Shown here in pieces: positions 26,028-35,229 of a stretch of DNA of 64,000 nt. The translations under genes were made by a program, and so were the position numbers. Below the pieces are notes generated by a model, which was given only the letters and a program-made list of their open reading frames with translations, made no database searches and was not told the DNA's origin. Numbering within the stretch: the stretch's first letter is position 1; each line of letters begins with the position of its first letter. The DNA lies in assembly GCA_030447445.1 (NCBI GenBank), contig JAUJOW010000002.1, positions 1 to 64,000 on the forward strand, read 5' to 3'. This DNA is from Acidimicrobiales bacterium. GTDB taxonomy: Bacteria > Actinomycetota > Acidimicrobiia > Acidimicrobiales > Iamiaceae.

Positions 26028-28892
26028 TCAGGACGGGCAGGAGCACACGAGGTTGCGGTCGCCGTAGCCGCCGTCGACGCGGCGCACCGGCGGCCAGAAC
26101 TTGCGGTGGCGGAGCCCGGGCACCGGGTAAGCGGCCTGCTGGCGGGAGTAGGGGTGGGGCCAGTCGTCGGCGGTCAGCATGGCGGCGGTGTGGGGAGCGT
26201 TGGCCAGCAGCGCCGGCCGTGTGTCGATCTCGGCTCGTATGGCGGCCATGGCGTCGCAGAACCGGTCGAGCTCGTCGAGGTCCTCGGACTCGGTGGGCTC
26301 GACCATGAGCGTGCCGGCCACGGGGAACGACACCGTCGGCGCGTGGAAGCCGTAGTCGACGAGCCGCTTGGCCACGTCGTCGACGGTCACACCGGTGGCC
26401 TTGGTGATCGGGCGCAGGTCGACGATGCACTCGTGGGCGACGAGGCCGGCCCGGCCCACGTACAGCACGGGGTAGTGGTCGGCCAGGCGTCGGGCCAGGT
26501 AGTTGGCGTTGAGGATGGCCACCTCCGAGGCGGTGCGCAGCCCGTCGGGGCCCATCATGCGGATGTAGGCCCATGGGATGGGAAGGATGCCGGCGGACCC
26601 CCACGGCGCCGAGGCCACCGGGCCGGGCCCGGTGGACGGCCCGGCCTCGGCCACGAGAGGGTGGTTCGGCAGGAAGGGGGCCAGATGGGCCCGGACGCCG
26701 ATGGGTCCCACGCCGGGGCCGCCGCCGCCGTGGGGGATGCAGAACGTCTTGTGGAGGTTCAGGTGCGACACGTCGGCCCCGAACCGGCCAGGACGGGCCA
26801 GGCCGACCATGGCGTTGAGGTTGGCGCCGTCGAGATAGACCTGCCCGCCGGCGTCGTGGACGAGGCCGCAGATCTCCCCGATGGCCTCTTCGAACACGCC
26901 GTGGGTCGACGGGTAGGTGACCATGAGGGCAGCGAGGTGCTCGCCGTGCTCGTCGAGCTTGGCCCGGAGGTCGGCGGTGTCGACGTTGCCGTCGTCGTCG
27001 CAGGCCACCACCACCACCGACATGCCGGCCATCACCGCCGAGGCGGCGTTGGTGCCGTGCGCGGAGGACGGGATCAGGCACACGTGGCGCTGGTCGTCGC
27101 CTCGGCTGGCGTGGTGAGCCCGGATGGCGAGGAGCCCGGCCAGCTCTCCCTGTGAGCCGGCGTTGGGCTGCAGCGACACGGCGTCGTAGCCGGTGATCGC
27201 CGCGAGCCAGTCCTGGAGGTCGGTGACGAGGCGCCGATAGCCCTCGGCCTGGTCGAGGGGTGCGAAGGGGTGCAGCCCGGCGAAGTCCGGCCAGGTGACG
27301 GGTTCCATCTCGCTGGTGGCGTTGAGCTTCATGGTGCAGGACCCGAGCGGGATCATGGAGCGGTCGAGGGTGACGTCGCGGTCGGCGAGCCGGCGCAGGT
27401 AGCGCAGCATGGCCGTCTCCGAGCGGTGCTCGTGGAAGACGGGGTGGGTGAGGAAGGGGGCGGTGCGGCGGAGGCCGGACGGGAGGGCATCGGGGGTGGT
27501 GGCATCGAGGTCGGCGACGTCTCCGGCGTCGGTGGGCAGTCCGAAGGCCGACCACACCGCGGCGAGGTGTCCGGGCGTGGTGGTCTCGTCGCAGGACACG
27601 CCCACGGTGTCGCCGTCGACGAGGCGGAGGTTCACACCCGAGGTGGCGGCGGCGGCCACCACGGCGGCGGCACCGCCCGGCACCCGGGCACAGACGGTGT
27701 CGAAGAAGGCGTCGTGGACCACGTCGACGCCACCGGCCCTTAGCCCGGCGGCCAGCACGGCGGCGTGGCGGTGCACCCGCCGGGCGATGCCGGCGAGCCC
27801 GTCGGGACCGTGGTACACGGCGTACATGGCGGCCATGACGGCGAGCAGGACCTGCGCCGTGCAGATGTTGCTGGTGGCCTTCTCCCGGCGGATGTGCTGC
27901 TCGCGGGTCTGGAGGGCGAGACGGTAGGCAGGGTCGCCGTCGGCGTCGACGGACACGCCGACGAGGCGGCCGGGGAGCGACCGCTGGAGCCCGTCGCGGA
28001 CGGCCAGGTAGCCGGCGTGGGGGCCGCCGAAGCCGAGCGGCACCCCGAAACGCTGGGTGGAGCCGACGACCACGTCGGCGCCGGACTCCCCGGGGGGGCG
28101 CAGCAAGCAGAGCGCCAACGGGTCGGCGACCACCGTCACCAGGGCGCCCCGTCGGTGGGCGGACTCGGCCACCACGGTGATGTCGCGCACGAGGCCGGTG
28201 GACGAGGGCTGCTGCACCAGCACGCCGAAGACGTCGCCGTCGGGCAGCCCGGCGGGGTCGGCCAGGTCGGCGACCACCACGTCGATGCCCAGCGGCTCGG
28301 CGCGGGTGTGGACCACGGCGAGGGTCTGGGGGTGGCAGTCGGCGTCGACCACGAACGCCGCCCCCTCGGGCCTCTTGGACGCCCGCCGGCTCAGCGTCAT
28401 GGCCTCGGCGGCGGCGCTGCCCTCGTCGAGCATGGACGCGTTGGCCACGGCCAGGCCGGCGAGGTCGGCGACCATGGTCTGGAAGGTCAGCAGGGCCTCC
28501 AGGCGGCCCTGGGAGATCTCGGGCTGGTACGGGGTGTAGGCGGTGTACCAGGCCGGGTTCTCGAGCACGTTCCGTCGGATCACCGCCGGGGTGACGGTGT
28601 CCTGGTAGCCGAGCCCGATCATGGACGTGAGGCGCTGGTTGCGGTCGGCCAGAGCCCGGAGCTCGGCCAGGGCCCCGACCTCCCCCACGGCAGGGGGGAG
28701 CGCCAGGTCGGCGTCGGTGCGGATGGCGGCGGGCACGGCGTCGGCCACCAGGTCGTCGAGGCTGGCGTACCCGAGGCGGGCCAGCATCTTGGCCCGGTCG
28801 TCGGGGGAGGGGCCGATGTGGCGCTCGGCGAAGGGTGTGGCGGGGGGTGAGGCGGGCGGAGAAGCGGCGGAGGGGGTGGGGTGGTCGGGCAT
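26028..28892 (-). CDS. gcvP: Glycine dehydrogenase (decarboxylating), P protein
   Basis: 954 residues, ATG 28892 with AGGAGG upstream. The N-terminus is Pro/Ala-rich, then [20 protein letters not shown] starts the conserved part. PLP is bound through Lys in [15 protein letters not shown] near residue 715. Other blocks are [40 protein letters not shown] and [15 protein letters not shown]. The length fits the single-chain type. It decarboxylates glycine and loads the H protein. The leader holds a tandem glycine riboswitch. Confidence 0.95.
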   Translation of the reverse strand: MPDHPTPSAASPPASPPATPFAERHIGPSPDDRAKMLARLGYASLDDLVADAVPAAIRTDADLALPPAVGEVGALAELRALADRNQRLTSMIGLGYQDTVTPAVIRRNVLENPAWYTAYTPYQPEISQGRLEALLTFQTMVADLAGLAVANASMLDEGSAAAEAMTLSRRASKRPEGAAFVVDADCHPQTLAVVHTRAEPLGIDVVVADLADPAGLPDGDVFGVLVQQPSSTGLVRDITVVAESAHRRGALVTVVADPLALCLLRPPGESGADVVVGSTQRFGVPLGFGGPHAGYLAVRDGLQRSLPGRLVGVSVDADGDPAYRLALQTREQHIRREKATSNICTAQVLLAVMAAMYAVYHGPDGLAGIARRVHRHAAVLAAGLRAGGVDVVHDAFFDTVCARVPGGAAAVVAAAATSGVNLRLVDGDTVGVSCDETTTPGHLAAVWSAFGLPTDAGDVADLDATTPDALPSGLRRTAPFLTHPVFHEHRSETAMLRYLRRLADRDVTLDRSMIPLGSCTMKLNATSEMEPVTWPDFAGLHPFAPLDQAEGYRRLVTDLQDWLAAITGYDAVSLQPNAGSQGELAGLLAIRAHHASRGDDQRHVCLIPSSAHGTNAASAVMAGMSVVVVACDDDGNVDTADLRAKLDEHGEHLAALMVTYPSTHGVFEEAIGEICGLVHDAGGQVYLDGANLNAMVGLARPGRFGADVSHLNLHKTFCIPHGGGGPGVGPIGVRAHLAPFLPNHPLVAEAGPSTGPGPVASAPWGSAGILPIPWAYIRMMGPDGLRTASEVAILNANYLARRLADHYPVLYVGRAGLVAHECIVDLRPITKATGVTVDDVAKRLVDYGFHAPTVSFPVAGTLMVEPTESEDLDELDRFCDAMAAIRAEIDTRPALLANAPHTAAMLTADDWPHPYSRQQAAYPVPGLRHRKFWPPVRRVDGGYGDRNLVCSCPS

Positions 28893-28920
28893 CGGAGCCT
28901 CCTGCGGCGTCGTGGCGTCG

Positions 28921-29098
28921 ACCTCCCCCGCTGTCATGGGACCTGAGAGCTTCGCCCGTGTCGGGCTTGCACCTTCGGTGAGGTGGGGGACCACCTGCTT
29001 TCCAGCGTCGCCTCACCCGTGCGGTCCGTGGGCCTGAGAGATTCCGGGGAGGGATTGCTCCTTCGGCGCCACCCGGAGGTGGCTCTCCCGCACGGGGT
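28921..29098 (-). promoter_or_regulatory. Tandem glycine riboswitch in the gcvP leader
   Basis: Read on the minus strand, the first aptamer starts near 29095 (GTGCGGGAGAG, GCGCCGAAGGAGCAA, AATCTCTCAGGCC) and the second follows from about 29020 (CACGGGTGAGGC, CACCGAAGGTGCAAG, GAAGCTCTCAGGT). Both carry the paired cores of the gcvT motif: GGAGAG or GGTGAGG, CCGAAGG-GCAA, and CTCTCAGG. The gcvP start codon is about 30 nt downstream of the second. Glycine binding would be expected to turn gcvP on. Confidence 0.92.
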
Positions 29099-29111
29099 CT
29101 GCGGCCCGCCA

Positions 29112-29117
29112 ACCCTA
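29112..29117 (-). promoter_or_regulatory. Probable -10 box of the gcvP riboswitch transcript
   Basis: TAGGGT on the minus strand lies about 15-20 nt before the first aptamer, as expected for a transcript that begins near 29105. Confidence 0.5.
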
Positions 29118-29190
29118 GTCGCTCCCCGATGTGTTCCCGTTCTCGGGACTTGGGCACGGCGATGACCGTCCCCATGTCCCGAGAAGCTCG

Positions 29191-30360
29191 TCAGTCCTCG
29201 GCCAGGGCGGCTCGCTCGGCGTGGTGCTTGGAGAAGGCGTCCATCACCGCATCACCGGCGGCGCCGATGAACTCGGGCCGGTGCTCGATGGCCCAGTCCC
29301 TCGAGCGGGTGGGTGGCCCGGCCGAGCCCTGGAAGCGGGGGAAGACCTCCCGGGCCAGCAAGGTGTAGGAGCGGTGGGTGGCGGCCCGGTCGGCCCAGTC
29401 GTGGCCCATGCACAGGAAGGTGCCGAAGCCCCCGGACTGCTCGGCCAACCGCTCGATCTGGGCGGCCACGTCGTCGGGGGTGCCGATGACGGCGAAGCCC
29501 GAGGCGTTCATGGCGTCGGCCAGCTCCACCGAATCCGACGTGTCGGGCGCGAGAGGCAGCGCAGCCACCCGTTGGAAGTAGTCGACCCAGTCGGCCAGCC
29601 CGTACCGCACGTCGGCGTAGGCCTGCTCCCGGGTCTCGGCCACGTGGATGGGGGCGACCAGCCGCCAGGCCCGGCGGTCGGCGGTGGTGCCGAACTGGGC
29701 GGAGCGTTCCTCCATCACCTCCCAGTGCGAGCCCAGGAGGTCGAACCCGCCCTGGGTGGTGGCACCGATGGACAGGAGCGAGCACCCGAGGCGTCCGGCC
29801 GCGCGGGGCCCGGCCGGGGAGACCTGGGCCGCCACCGCCACCTCGAAGCGGGGCTGGGTGTAGGGGGCGAGCTGGAGGCGGGCGTCGCGGAGCGTGAACC
29901 AGTCGGTGGTGGCATTGACGGTCTCGCCGGCCAACAGGGCCAGGATCACCTCGAGGGACTCCTCCATCATGTCCCGCTGCCGGCTCACGTCGATGCCCAT
30001 CATGAACGCGTCCGACGGCAGCGCGCCCGGGCCGCAGCCGAGCATCACCCGGCCCCGGGTGAGGTGGTCGAGCAGCACCATCCGGTCGGCCAGCATCAGC
30101 GGCTGGTGGTAGGGGAGCGAGCTCACCCCGGTTCCGAGGCGGATGCGCCGGGTGCGTTCGGCGGCGGCGGCGATGAACACCTCGGGGGAGGCGATGATCT
30201 CGTAGCCGGCGGAGTGGTGCTCGCCGATCCAGGCCTCGTCGTACCCCAGCCGGTCGAGGTGCTCGAGCCAGGCGAGGTCGTCGTGCAGCGCCAGGGTGGG
30301 GTCCTGGCCGACGGGGTGGAAGGGGGCGAGGAAGATGCCGAACCGCAGCGGCCAGTCCAT
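29191..30360 (-). CDS. LLM-class flavin-dependent oxidoreductase (luciferase-like monooxygenase)
   Basis: 389 residues, ATG 30360. It reads RFGIFLAPFHPVGQDPTLAL, YDEAWIGEHHSAGYEIIASP, RIRLGTGVSSLPYHQPLMLA and LTRGRVMLGCGPGALPSDAF, the bacterial luciferase TIM-barrel pattern that binds FMN or F420. The substrate is unknown. A clear promoter lies directly upstream (TTGACC-17-TAGCAA) and the transcript is probably leaderless. Confidence 0.85.
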   Translation of the reverse strand: MDWPLRFGIFLAPFHPVGQDPTLALHDDLAWLEHLDRLGYDEAWIGEHHSAGYEIIASPEVFIAAAAERTRRIRLGTGVSSLPYHQPLMLADRMVLLDHLTRGRVMLGCGPGALPSDAFMMGIDVSRQRDMMEESLEVILALLAGETVNATTDWFTLRDARLQLAPYTQPRFEVAVAAQVSPAGPRAAGRLGCSLLSIGATTQGGFDLLGSHWEVMEERSAQFGTTADRRAWRLVAPIHVAETREQAYADVRYGLADWVDYFQRVAALPLAPDTSDSVELADAMNASGFAVIGTPDDVAAQIERLAEQSGGFGTFLCMGHDWADRAATHRSYTLLAREVFPRFQGSAGPPTRSRDWAIEHRPEFIGAAGDAVMDAFSKHHAERAALAED

Positions 30361-30366
30361 CCGGCC

Positions 30367-30395
30367 TTGCTAGCTGTGCTTGACCGGCGGGTCAA
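30367..30395 (-). promoter_or_regulatory. Promoter of the luciferase-like oxidoreductase gene
   Basis: TTGACC (30395-30390) and TAGCAA (30372-30367) are 17 bp apart on the minus strand; the ATG follows 6 nt after the -10 box. Confidence 0.65.
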
Positions 30396-30422
30396 CCGGC
30401 GGCGGCGCCCCCTTCCCGGCGG

Positions 30423-31229
30423 TCAGGCGCGGGCGGCGACGACCTCGGTGACGGGACGACTGCCGGCCAGCAGGCCCGGCTCGGCCTCGAGGATCCAGTC
30501 GAAGAGGGGCTGGGCGCTGAACCAGCCGGCCAGGTGCGTGCCGACCTGGGGCTGGGTGTGGCGGGCCATCTCGTCGGGGACGAGCACGGGCTGGCCGGCG
30601 GCCCGGGCCTTGAGCTCGGCCTCGCAGCTTCGCTCCATGGTGACGAACCAGTACACGGCCTCATCGACGGTGTGGCCCACGGTGAGCAGGCCGTGGTTGC
30701 GGAGGATGGCGGCCTTGTGGTCGGCCAGGGCGTGAGCGATGCGCTTGCCCTCCTCGGTGTCGATGACCACGCCGGTGTAGTCGTCGAAGAGGCCGTGGTC
30801 CTCGAAGAAGATGCAGCTGTCCTGGGTGATGGGATCGAGCAGCTTGCCGAGGCTCGAGAACGCCTTGCCGTTGACCGAGTGGGAGTGGGCGGCGGCGATG
30901 ACGTCGGGGCGGTTGGCGTGGACCTGGGAGTGGATGGCGAAGGCGGCCACGTTGACCGGCCAGTCGCCTTCGACCACTGCTCCTTCGTGGTCGACGCAGA
31001 TCAGGTCGTCCACGGTGATCAGCTTGAAGTTGAGGCCGAAGGGGTTGACCCAGAAGCGATCGGGGTGCTCTGGGTCGCGGGCGGTGATGTGGCCGGCCAC
31101 GCCCTCGTCGAAGCCGAAGCGGCCGAAGATGCGGAAGGCGGCGGCCAGCCGCTGCTTCAGGTGCAGCCGCTCCTCGGCGGGGTCGGCGAAGGTCATGAAC
31201 GGGTTGTGGGGGGTGCGGGTCGAGGCCAT
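30423..31229 (-). CDS. Class II aldolase/adducin-family protein
   Basis: 268 residues, ATG 31229. FGFDEGVAGHITARDPEHPD and AAAHSHSVNGKAFSSLGKLL contain His ligands of the class II aldolase zinc site (HSHS), and AILRNHGLLTVGHTVDEAV a third. The long, adducin-like form often acts on sugar-phosphates or hydroxy acids. TACACT lies 7 nt before the ATG on the minus strand. It is divergent from the gene at 31283. Confidence 0.85.
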   Translation of the reverse strand: MASTRTPHNPFMTFADPAEERLHLKQRLAAAFRIFGRFGFDEGVAGHITARDPEHPDRFWVNPFGLNFKLITVDDLICVDHEGAVVEGDWPVNVAAFAIHSQVHANRPDVIAAAHSHSVNGKAFSSLGKLLDPITQDSCIFFEDHGLFDDYTGVVIDTEEGKRIAHALADHKAAILRNHGLLTVGHTVDEAVYWFVTMERSCEAELKARAAGQPVLVPDEMARHTQPQVGTHLAGWFSAQPLFDWILEAEPGLLAGSRPVTEVVAARA

Positions 31230-31268
31230 CCCGCAAAGTGTATTGGGGACGCCATGGAGCCGTCGGGT

Positions 31269-31296
31269 GCTAGTTTCGTCACGTGACGAAACTAGC
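31269..31296. promoter_or_regulatory. Perfect 28-bp palindrome over promoter and start codon
   Basis: GCTAGTTTCGTCAC (31269-31282) is followed at once by its exact reverse complement (31283-31296). The left arm contains TAGTTT, the -10-like box 6 nt before GTG 31283, and the right arm covers the first codons of that gene. Bound by a dimeric repressor, the site would block both -10 box and start, which points to autoregulation. It could also form a hairpin. Confidence 0.75.
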
Positions 31297-31657
31297 GGAG
31301 GGTGGGCGGTGCCGGTGGTGCGGCCGTCGACTCAGCTCGCCGGTCGGGTCGGGCCGGCCGCGGCAGTACTGCCGGCCCGGATGTCGCCAGCAGGCCCACG
31401 TCGCCCGCAAGCTGGCCGCCGTCCACGGCCTCGGTGAGGACGACGTCATCGTCGATCGGGCCGCGCTCGAGGAGCTGCAGGGGGCGCTGTACTGCCTGGA
31501 GGCGGCGGTGGAGGACGTCGACCGGGACCTGGCCGGTGGGGCCACGGCGGGCGAGGTGGCCGGCGCCCTTCAGTGGCTGCTCGAGAACGCCCGGCCGCTC
31601 GTGGTGGAGTGGCGGGTGGCGGCGGAGCGGCTGGCCAAGCCGGCGTCGCCGCCCTGA
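31283..31657 (+). CDS. Small protein with a CGR-type zinc-finger-like N-terminus
   Basis: 124 residues from GTG 31283, inside the palindrome. The N-terminus CRWCGRRLSSPVGSGRPRQY, then CRPGCRQQAHVARKLAA, has four Cys spaced as in the actinobacterial family with GRPRxYCxxxCRQxAxxAR, likely to bind zinc and nucleic acid. The C-terminal part is helical. The palindromic operator at its start suggests that the protein regulates itself; inference. Confidence 0.7.
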   Translation: MTKLAEGGRCRWCGRRLSSPVGSGRPRQYCRPGCRQQAHVARKLAAVHGLGEDDVIVDRAALEELQGALYCLEAAVEDVDRDLAGGATAGEVAGALQWLLENARPLVVEWRVAAERLAKPASPP

Positions 31658-31686
31658 CCCTGCCCCCGGAGGACCCGGGTGGCGGC

Positions 31687-32705
31687 TCAGCCGATCCGGC
31701 TCACCGTGATCCGCATGCGGTTGCTGTTGTCGGACAGGTCGCCGTCGCCGACGATGCGGATGACCGGCTGGTAGGCCCGGGACGGGGTGAGCACCATCGA
31801 GTAGGTGTGGGTCCGGAGGTCACAGCCCGGGATGGAGCTCACCGCCGGGGTCCACGCTGCGCTTCCGTCCACGGTCACCCGGGTCCCACCGGTGCGCCAC
31901 CCGTAGGCCGTGGGCGTCGAGCAGTGGCGTCGGCCAGCGGCCTCACCCCGGCCCCCGCGCCGCCGCTGATGAACGCGCCGTGGGCGGTGAGGCGGTACCG
32001 GTGGCCGGGCTGCAGGGTCAGCGGGAAGGTGAGGGTCCCGGCCCGGCCGTCCAGCCAGGCGACCGTCAGGCCAGGCGGGTGGCCGGTCCGGCCGGTCCAG
32101 TAGGAGGTCTGCTTGGCGGCACCGGCCTGGGAGAGCGAGATGTGGATGTGGTCCTGGTGGCACCGCGTGACGCCGCTGCAGGGATAGGGCTGCCATCCCC
32201 GGTCGGCCTCGTTGGCCACCCAGATCTGCCTGTCCCAGACCAGGTACATCACTCCCAACCGCCGGGCGTTGGCGAAGCGATGACCGTCAGCGTCAGCGGC
32301 GAACAACCACCGCAGGATCGAATCGGCCCGGGCCCGGGTGGAGTTGAAGGCCGACACGCCGCCCACGTCGATGGCCCGGCCGTCCTTGTGCTCGGAACGG
32401 CCTCCGACGTCGCAGGCCCGGGAGATGCTCGTCCAGGTGCCCGGCCACCGGGACCGGATCAGGTCGGCCAGGGCCACCGTTCCCGGCTTGGGCGCAGGTT
32501 CGCAGATCGCCTGCGGCTCGTAGGGCGCCATCGGCTCGATCACCTCGGCCGGGTCGTTCGGCAGGCAGGCGCTCAGAACGAGCGCGGCGACGGTGATGAC
32601 CGCCACCCGTCCCGGGCGGCCACGCCGGCGAGCCCGGACGGGATGACGTCGAAGGAGCGTCGGGTGGCTCCTGTCCGGGTCCCTCACAGAGGCTGAGTTG
32701 AGCAC
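31687..32705 (-). pseudogene. Lipoprotein with ARB_07466-type domain, frameshifted near its C-terminus
   Basis: GTG 32705 opens the frame; a lipobox lies in VALVLSAC-type sequence (AALVLSACLP). The domain has SEHKDGRAIDVGGV, MYLVWDRQIWV and CHQDHIHISLS, the same pattern as the end of the phage tape-measure protein. Near 31925 the reading moves from LADAT to the frame with CSTPTAYGWRTGGTRVTVDG and continues to TGA at 31687. The last 80 residues are therefore out of frame. The peptidase-like part is intact and could still be made, so the gene may be only partly damaged. Confidence 0.65.
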
Positions 32706-32740
32706 GACGACGGCTCCCTGGCGAGGGATGCTTTGCCATT

Positions 32741-32766
32741 GGGAGGTGCCGAGGTCTGCACCTCCC
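32741..32766. repeat. Inverted repeat GGGAGGTGC-8-GCACCTCCC between divergent genes
   Basis: A perfect 9-bp inverted repeat with an 8-nt spacer lies in the region between the lipoprotein gene (start 32705) and the phosphatase gene (start 32839). It may be an operator or a leader hairpin of the minus-strand gene. Confidence 0.5.
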
Positions 32767-32838
32767 GGTTACTTTACAGAACGAGCATTATCGGCGATCA
32801 AGCCAGGTCCTGCGGACGAGGCCGCTAGCGTCGGCGCC

Positions 32839-33561
32839 GTGGTCGACCGCGAGTACCGGCAGTCGCGGTTCCGGCGCCCTCCCGGGTCCACCGAGCTGTT
32901 CCTGGTGCGCCACGGCGAGTCGGAGCCGGCTGTGCCCGGGAGGTCCTTCGCCTTGGTCGACGGCCACGGTGATCCGGCGCTTGCGCCCGAAGGCCGGGTT
33001 CAGGCTGAGCGGGTGGCCGACCGCCTCGCCGACCAAGGGGTCGAGGCCATCTACGTCACCACCCTGCGGCGCACGGTCGAGACGGCGGCACCCCTGGTCG
33101 AGCGGATCGGCCGCTCCCCCGAGGTCGAGCCGGACCTGCGGGAGGTGCACCTGGGCGAGTGGGAGGGCGGGCTGTTCCGCCAACGCGTGGCCGAGGGCCA
33201 CCCCATCGCCCGGCAGATGTTCGCCCAGGAGCGCTGGGACGTGATCCCCGGCGCCGAGCGGCACGACGTCTTCATCTCTCGCGTCGGCGCCGCCGCCCGC
33301 CGCATCGTGGCCGCCCACCCCGACCAGCGGGTGGCCGTCTTCAGCCACGGCGGCGTGATCGGCCAGCTGCTCAGCCAGGCGGTGGGCGGTGGCCGCTCCT
33401 TCGCCTTCGTGGGCTGCGACAACGGCTCGATCTCCCACCTCGTGGCCATCGGCGAAAACTGGGTGGTGCGCCGCTTCAACGACACCGCCCACCTCGCGGA
33501 GGGCTTCGACCTCGACCCCCGACCGGACCTGCCCGAGGGCCGGGAGGGCGTCTCGGCCTGA
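32839..33561 (+). CDS. Histidine phosphatase-superfamily protein (phosphoglycerate-mutase-like)
   Basis: 240 residues, GTG 32839, 7 nt after TAGCGT (32826-32831). The active site is LFLVRHGESEP (RHG), with a second His in AVFSHGGVIGQLLSQA and Glu in REVHLGEWEGG. It most likely removes phosphate from a small metabolite. The substrate is unknown. Confidence 0.88.
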   Translation: MVDREYRQSRFRRPPGSTELFLVRHGESEPAVPGRSFALVDGHGDPALAPEGRVQAERVADRLADQGVEAIYVTTLRRTVETAAPLVERIGRSPEVEPDLREVHLGEWEGGLFRQRVAEGHPIARQMFAQERWDVIPGAERHDVFISRVGAAARRIVAAHPDQRVAVFSHGGVIGQLLSQAVGGGRSFAFVGCDNGSISHLVAIGENWVVRRFNDTAHLAEGFDLDPRPDLPEGREGVSA

Positions 33562-33660
33562 GCGCCGCCTCACCCGGCCGACCCGTTCTTCGTGCCGCGA
33601 GAACCACCCCTTGGCATCTCCTCGGTGGGGGCGCGAGCCCGAAGAGTAGGTTGGTCGGCC

Positions 33661-35220
33661 ATGTCCCGCAGGATCGAGATCGAGCTCACCAGCGCCCGGG
33701 AGGACGGCTCCTGGACCTGGCGGGCGGCGGGAGCCCGCCAGCCCCGAGGGGTTGTGGCCGGCTCGCTGCTGCCGGGCGGGGCCAAGGCCGGCGATGTGGT
33801 GAAGGCCGACATCGAGACCAGCCTCGACGGCACGGAGGTCCTCCAGGTCCTCGCCCCCCGCCCGGCCCGAGCCGAGCCCGGGCGAATCGAGCTGGTCGGA
33901 CGGTCCGAGCCCGAGCAGTTCGTCACCGCCACCCTTGCATCGCGCCGTGGCCGTCGCGACGAGCGCGCTGACCGGCGTGACCAGTCCGACGGGGACCGGC
34001 GAGGGAGCGATCGCCGACGTGGAGACCGTCCGCCCCCAGGCGTTGGTCGGCAACGGCCCGGCGGTCGGATCCGCCCCGAGCGCGGTGACCGCCCCAGCGA
34101 CCAGGGAGATCGGCCGGGCCAGCGAGGCGGACGCCCGTCGCCCCCGACGGCGGCCGGGCGACCCCGCCCACCCCGCCCCGACGTTCCCGCCGCACCCAAG
34201 CCCAAGCGGTTGCGAGCCCGGCGCGTGCACCGCAAGGCCGTGCTCGAGTCGCTGCCCGAAGCCGAGCGCCTCGTGGCCGAGCAGGTGCTGCGAGGCGGGC
34301 TGCCGGCGGTGCGACAGGCGGTGGAGAAGCAGAACGAGCAACACCGTGCCGAGGGCCGCCCCGAGGTGCCCGCCGACGGGCTGATGGGCACCGCCGAGCG
34401 GCTCCTCCCCCGCCTCCGGGCGGCGGAGTGGCGGGACCGGGCCGACGCCGCCCTGGCCGATCTGGAGGAGCTCGACCTGCGGGACCTGCGGTCGGTGATC
34501 GTGGCCGCCGAGTCCGGGGCCCGCGACGAGGAGTCGCGGGAGCTGACGGGCCGGCTGCGTGACGGGTTGAACCACCGGGTCGAGCGGGAGCAGGCGGCGT
34601 GGTTGGCCGAGATCGCCAGCACCCTCGCCGACGGCCGGGTGGTGCGGGCGTTGCGGCTGAGCTCTCGCCCGCCCAAGGCCGGGGCTCCCCTCCCCGGCGA
34701 CCTCGCCAGCCGGTTGGCCGAGGCCGCCCAGGGGGCCCTCAGCGCCGACACCGTGCCCGACCGCTTCGCCACTGTGCTCGACGCCCTCTCCTTCTCACCC
34801 GTCCACCTGCGGGTGGTGCCGTCGTCGGTGCCGGCCGAGCCGGGCGAGGCCCTGCTCTCGATGGTGCGCAAGACGGCCACCCGTCTCCCCCAGATCGCCG
34901 CCCTCTTCGGCGTCGAGGCGCCGTCGTCGGGCCCCCGGGCCCGACGGACCCGCGGCGGCGATGGCCGGCGTCCCGACCTCGGTCCGACCGGCGGGGGTCG
35001 CGGTCCGGTCCAACGCCCAGGCGCACCCGTGCCTCCACCGCCCGCCGCGGGTCCACCTACGGTCCCGGCACCGCAGGAGGCGACGTCCGCCGCGGCACCG
35101 GAGGCGGCCCCCACCGCCCCACCCCCCGACCCCTTGCCAGAGGTCGACGCTGCTGCGCCCGAGGACCCTGCGGCCACGGCCGACGTGGCCACCGCGGAGG
35201 CATTGGCGGCTCCTGAGTAG
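33661..35220 (+). CDS. Conserved protein of unknown function with Arg-rich and Pro-rich segments
   Basis: 519 residues, ATG 33661, 8 nt after TAGGTT (33647-33652). The N-terminal 95 residues fold as a small beta domain (SRRIEIELTSAREDGSWTWR, GGAKAGDVVKADIETSLDGT). Residues 95-190 are Arg/Gly/Asp-rich and disordered. Residues about 190-425 are helical (RRVHRKAVLESLPEAERLVA, LRAAEWRDRADAALADLEEL). The end is Pro/Ala-rich. The basic segment suggests RNA or DNA contact; inference only. I do not recognise the family. Confidence 0.7.
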   Translation: MSRRIEIELTSAREDGSWTWRAAGARQPRGVVAGSLLPGGAKAGDVVKADIETSLDGTEVLQVLAPRPARAEPGRIELVGRSEPEQFVTATLASRRGRRDERADRRDQSDGDRRGSDRRRGDRPPPGVGRQRPGGRIRPERGDRPSDQGDRPGQRGGRPSPPTAAGRPRPPRPDVPAAPKPKRLRARRVHRKAVLESLPEAERLVAEQVLRGGLPAVRQAVEKQNEQHRAEGRPEVPADGLMGTAERLLPRLRAAEWRDRADAALADLEELDLRDLRSVIVAAESGARDEESRELTGRLRDGLNHRVEREQAAWLAEIASTLADGRVVRALRLSSRPPKAGAPLPGDLASRLAEAAQGALSADTVPDRFATVLDALSFSPVHLRVVPSSVPAEPGEALLSMVRKTATRLPQIAALFGVEAPSSGPRARRTRGGDGRRPDLGPTGGGRGPVQRPGAPVPPPPAAGPPTVPAPQEATSAAAPEAAPTAPPPDPLPEVDAAAPEDPAATADVATAEALAAPE

Positions 35221-35229
35221 GGTTCGGCC

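Noticed and set aside
25807-29175. An 1122-codon minus-strand frame over gcvP
   Set aside because: Arg/Pro-rich with no motif; gcvP in another minus-strand frame has the PLP-lysine motif and a ribosome-binding site, and the riboswitch precedes it.
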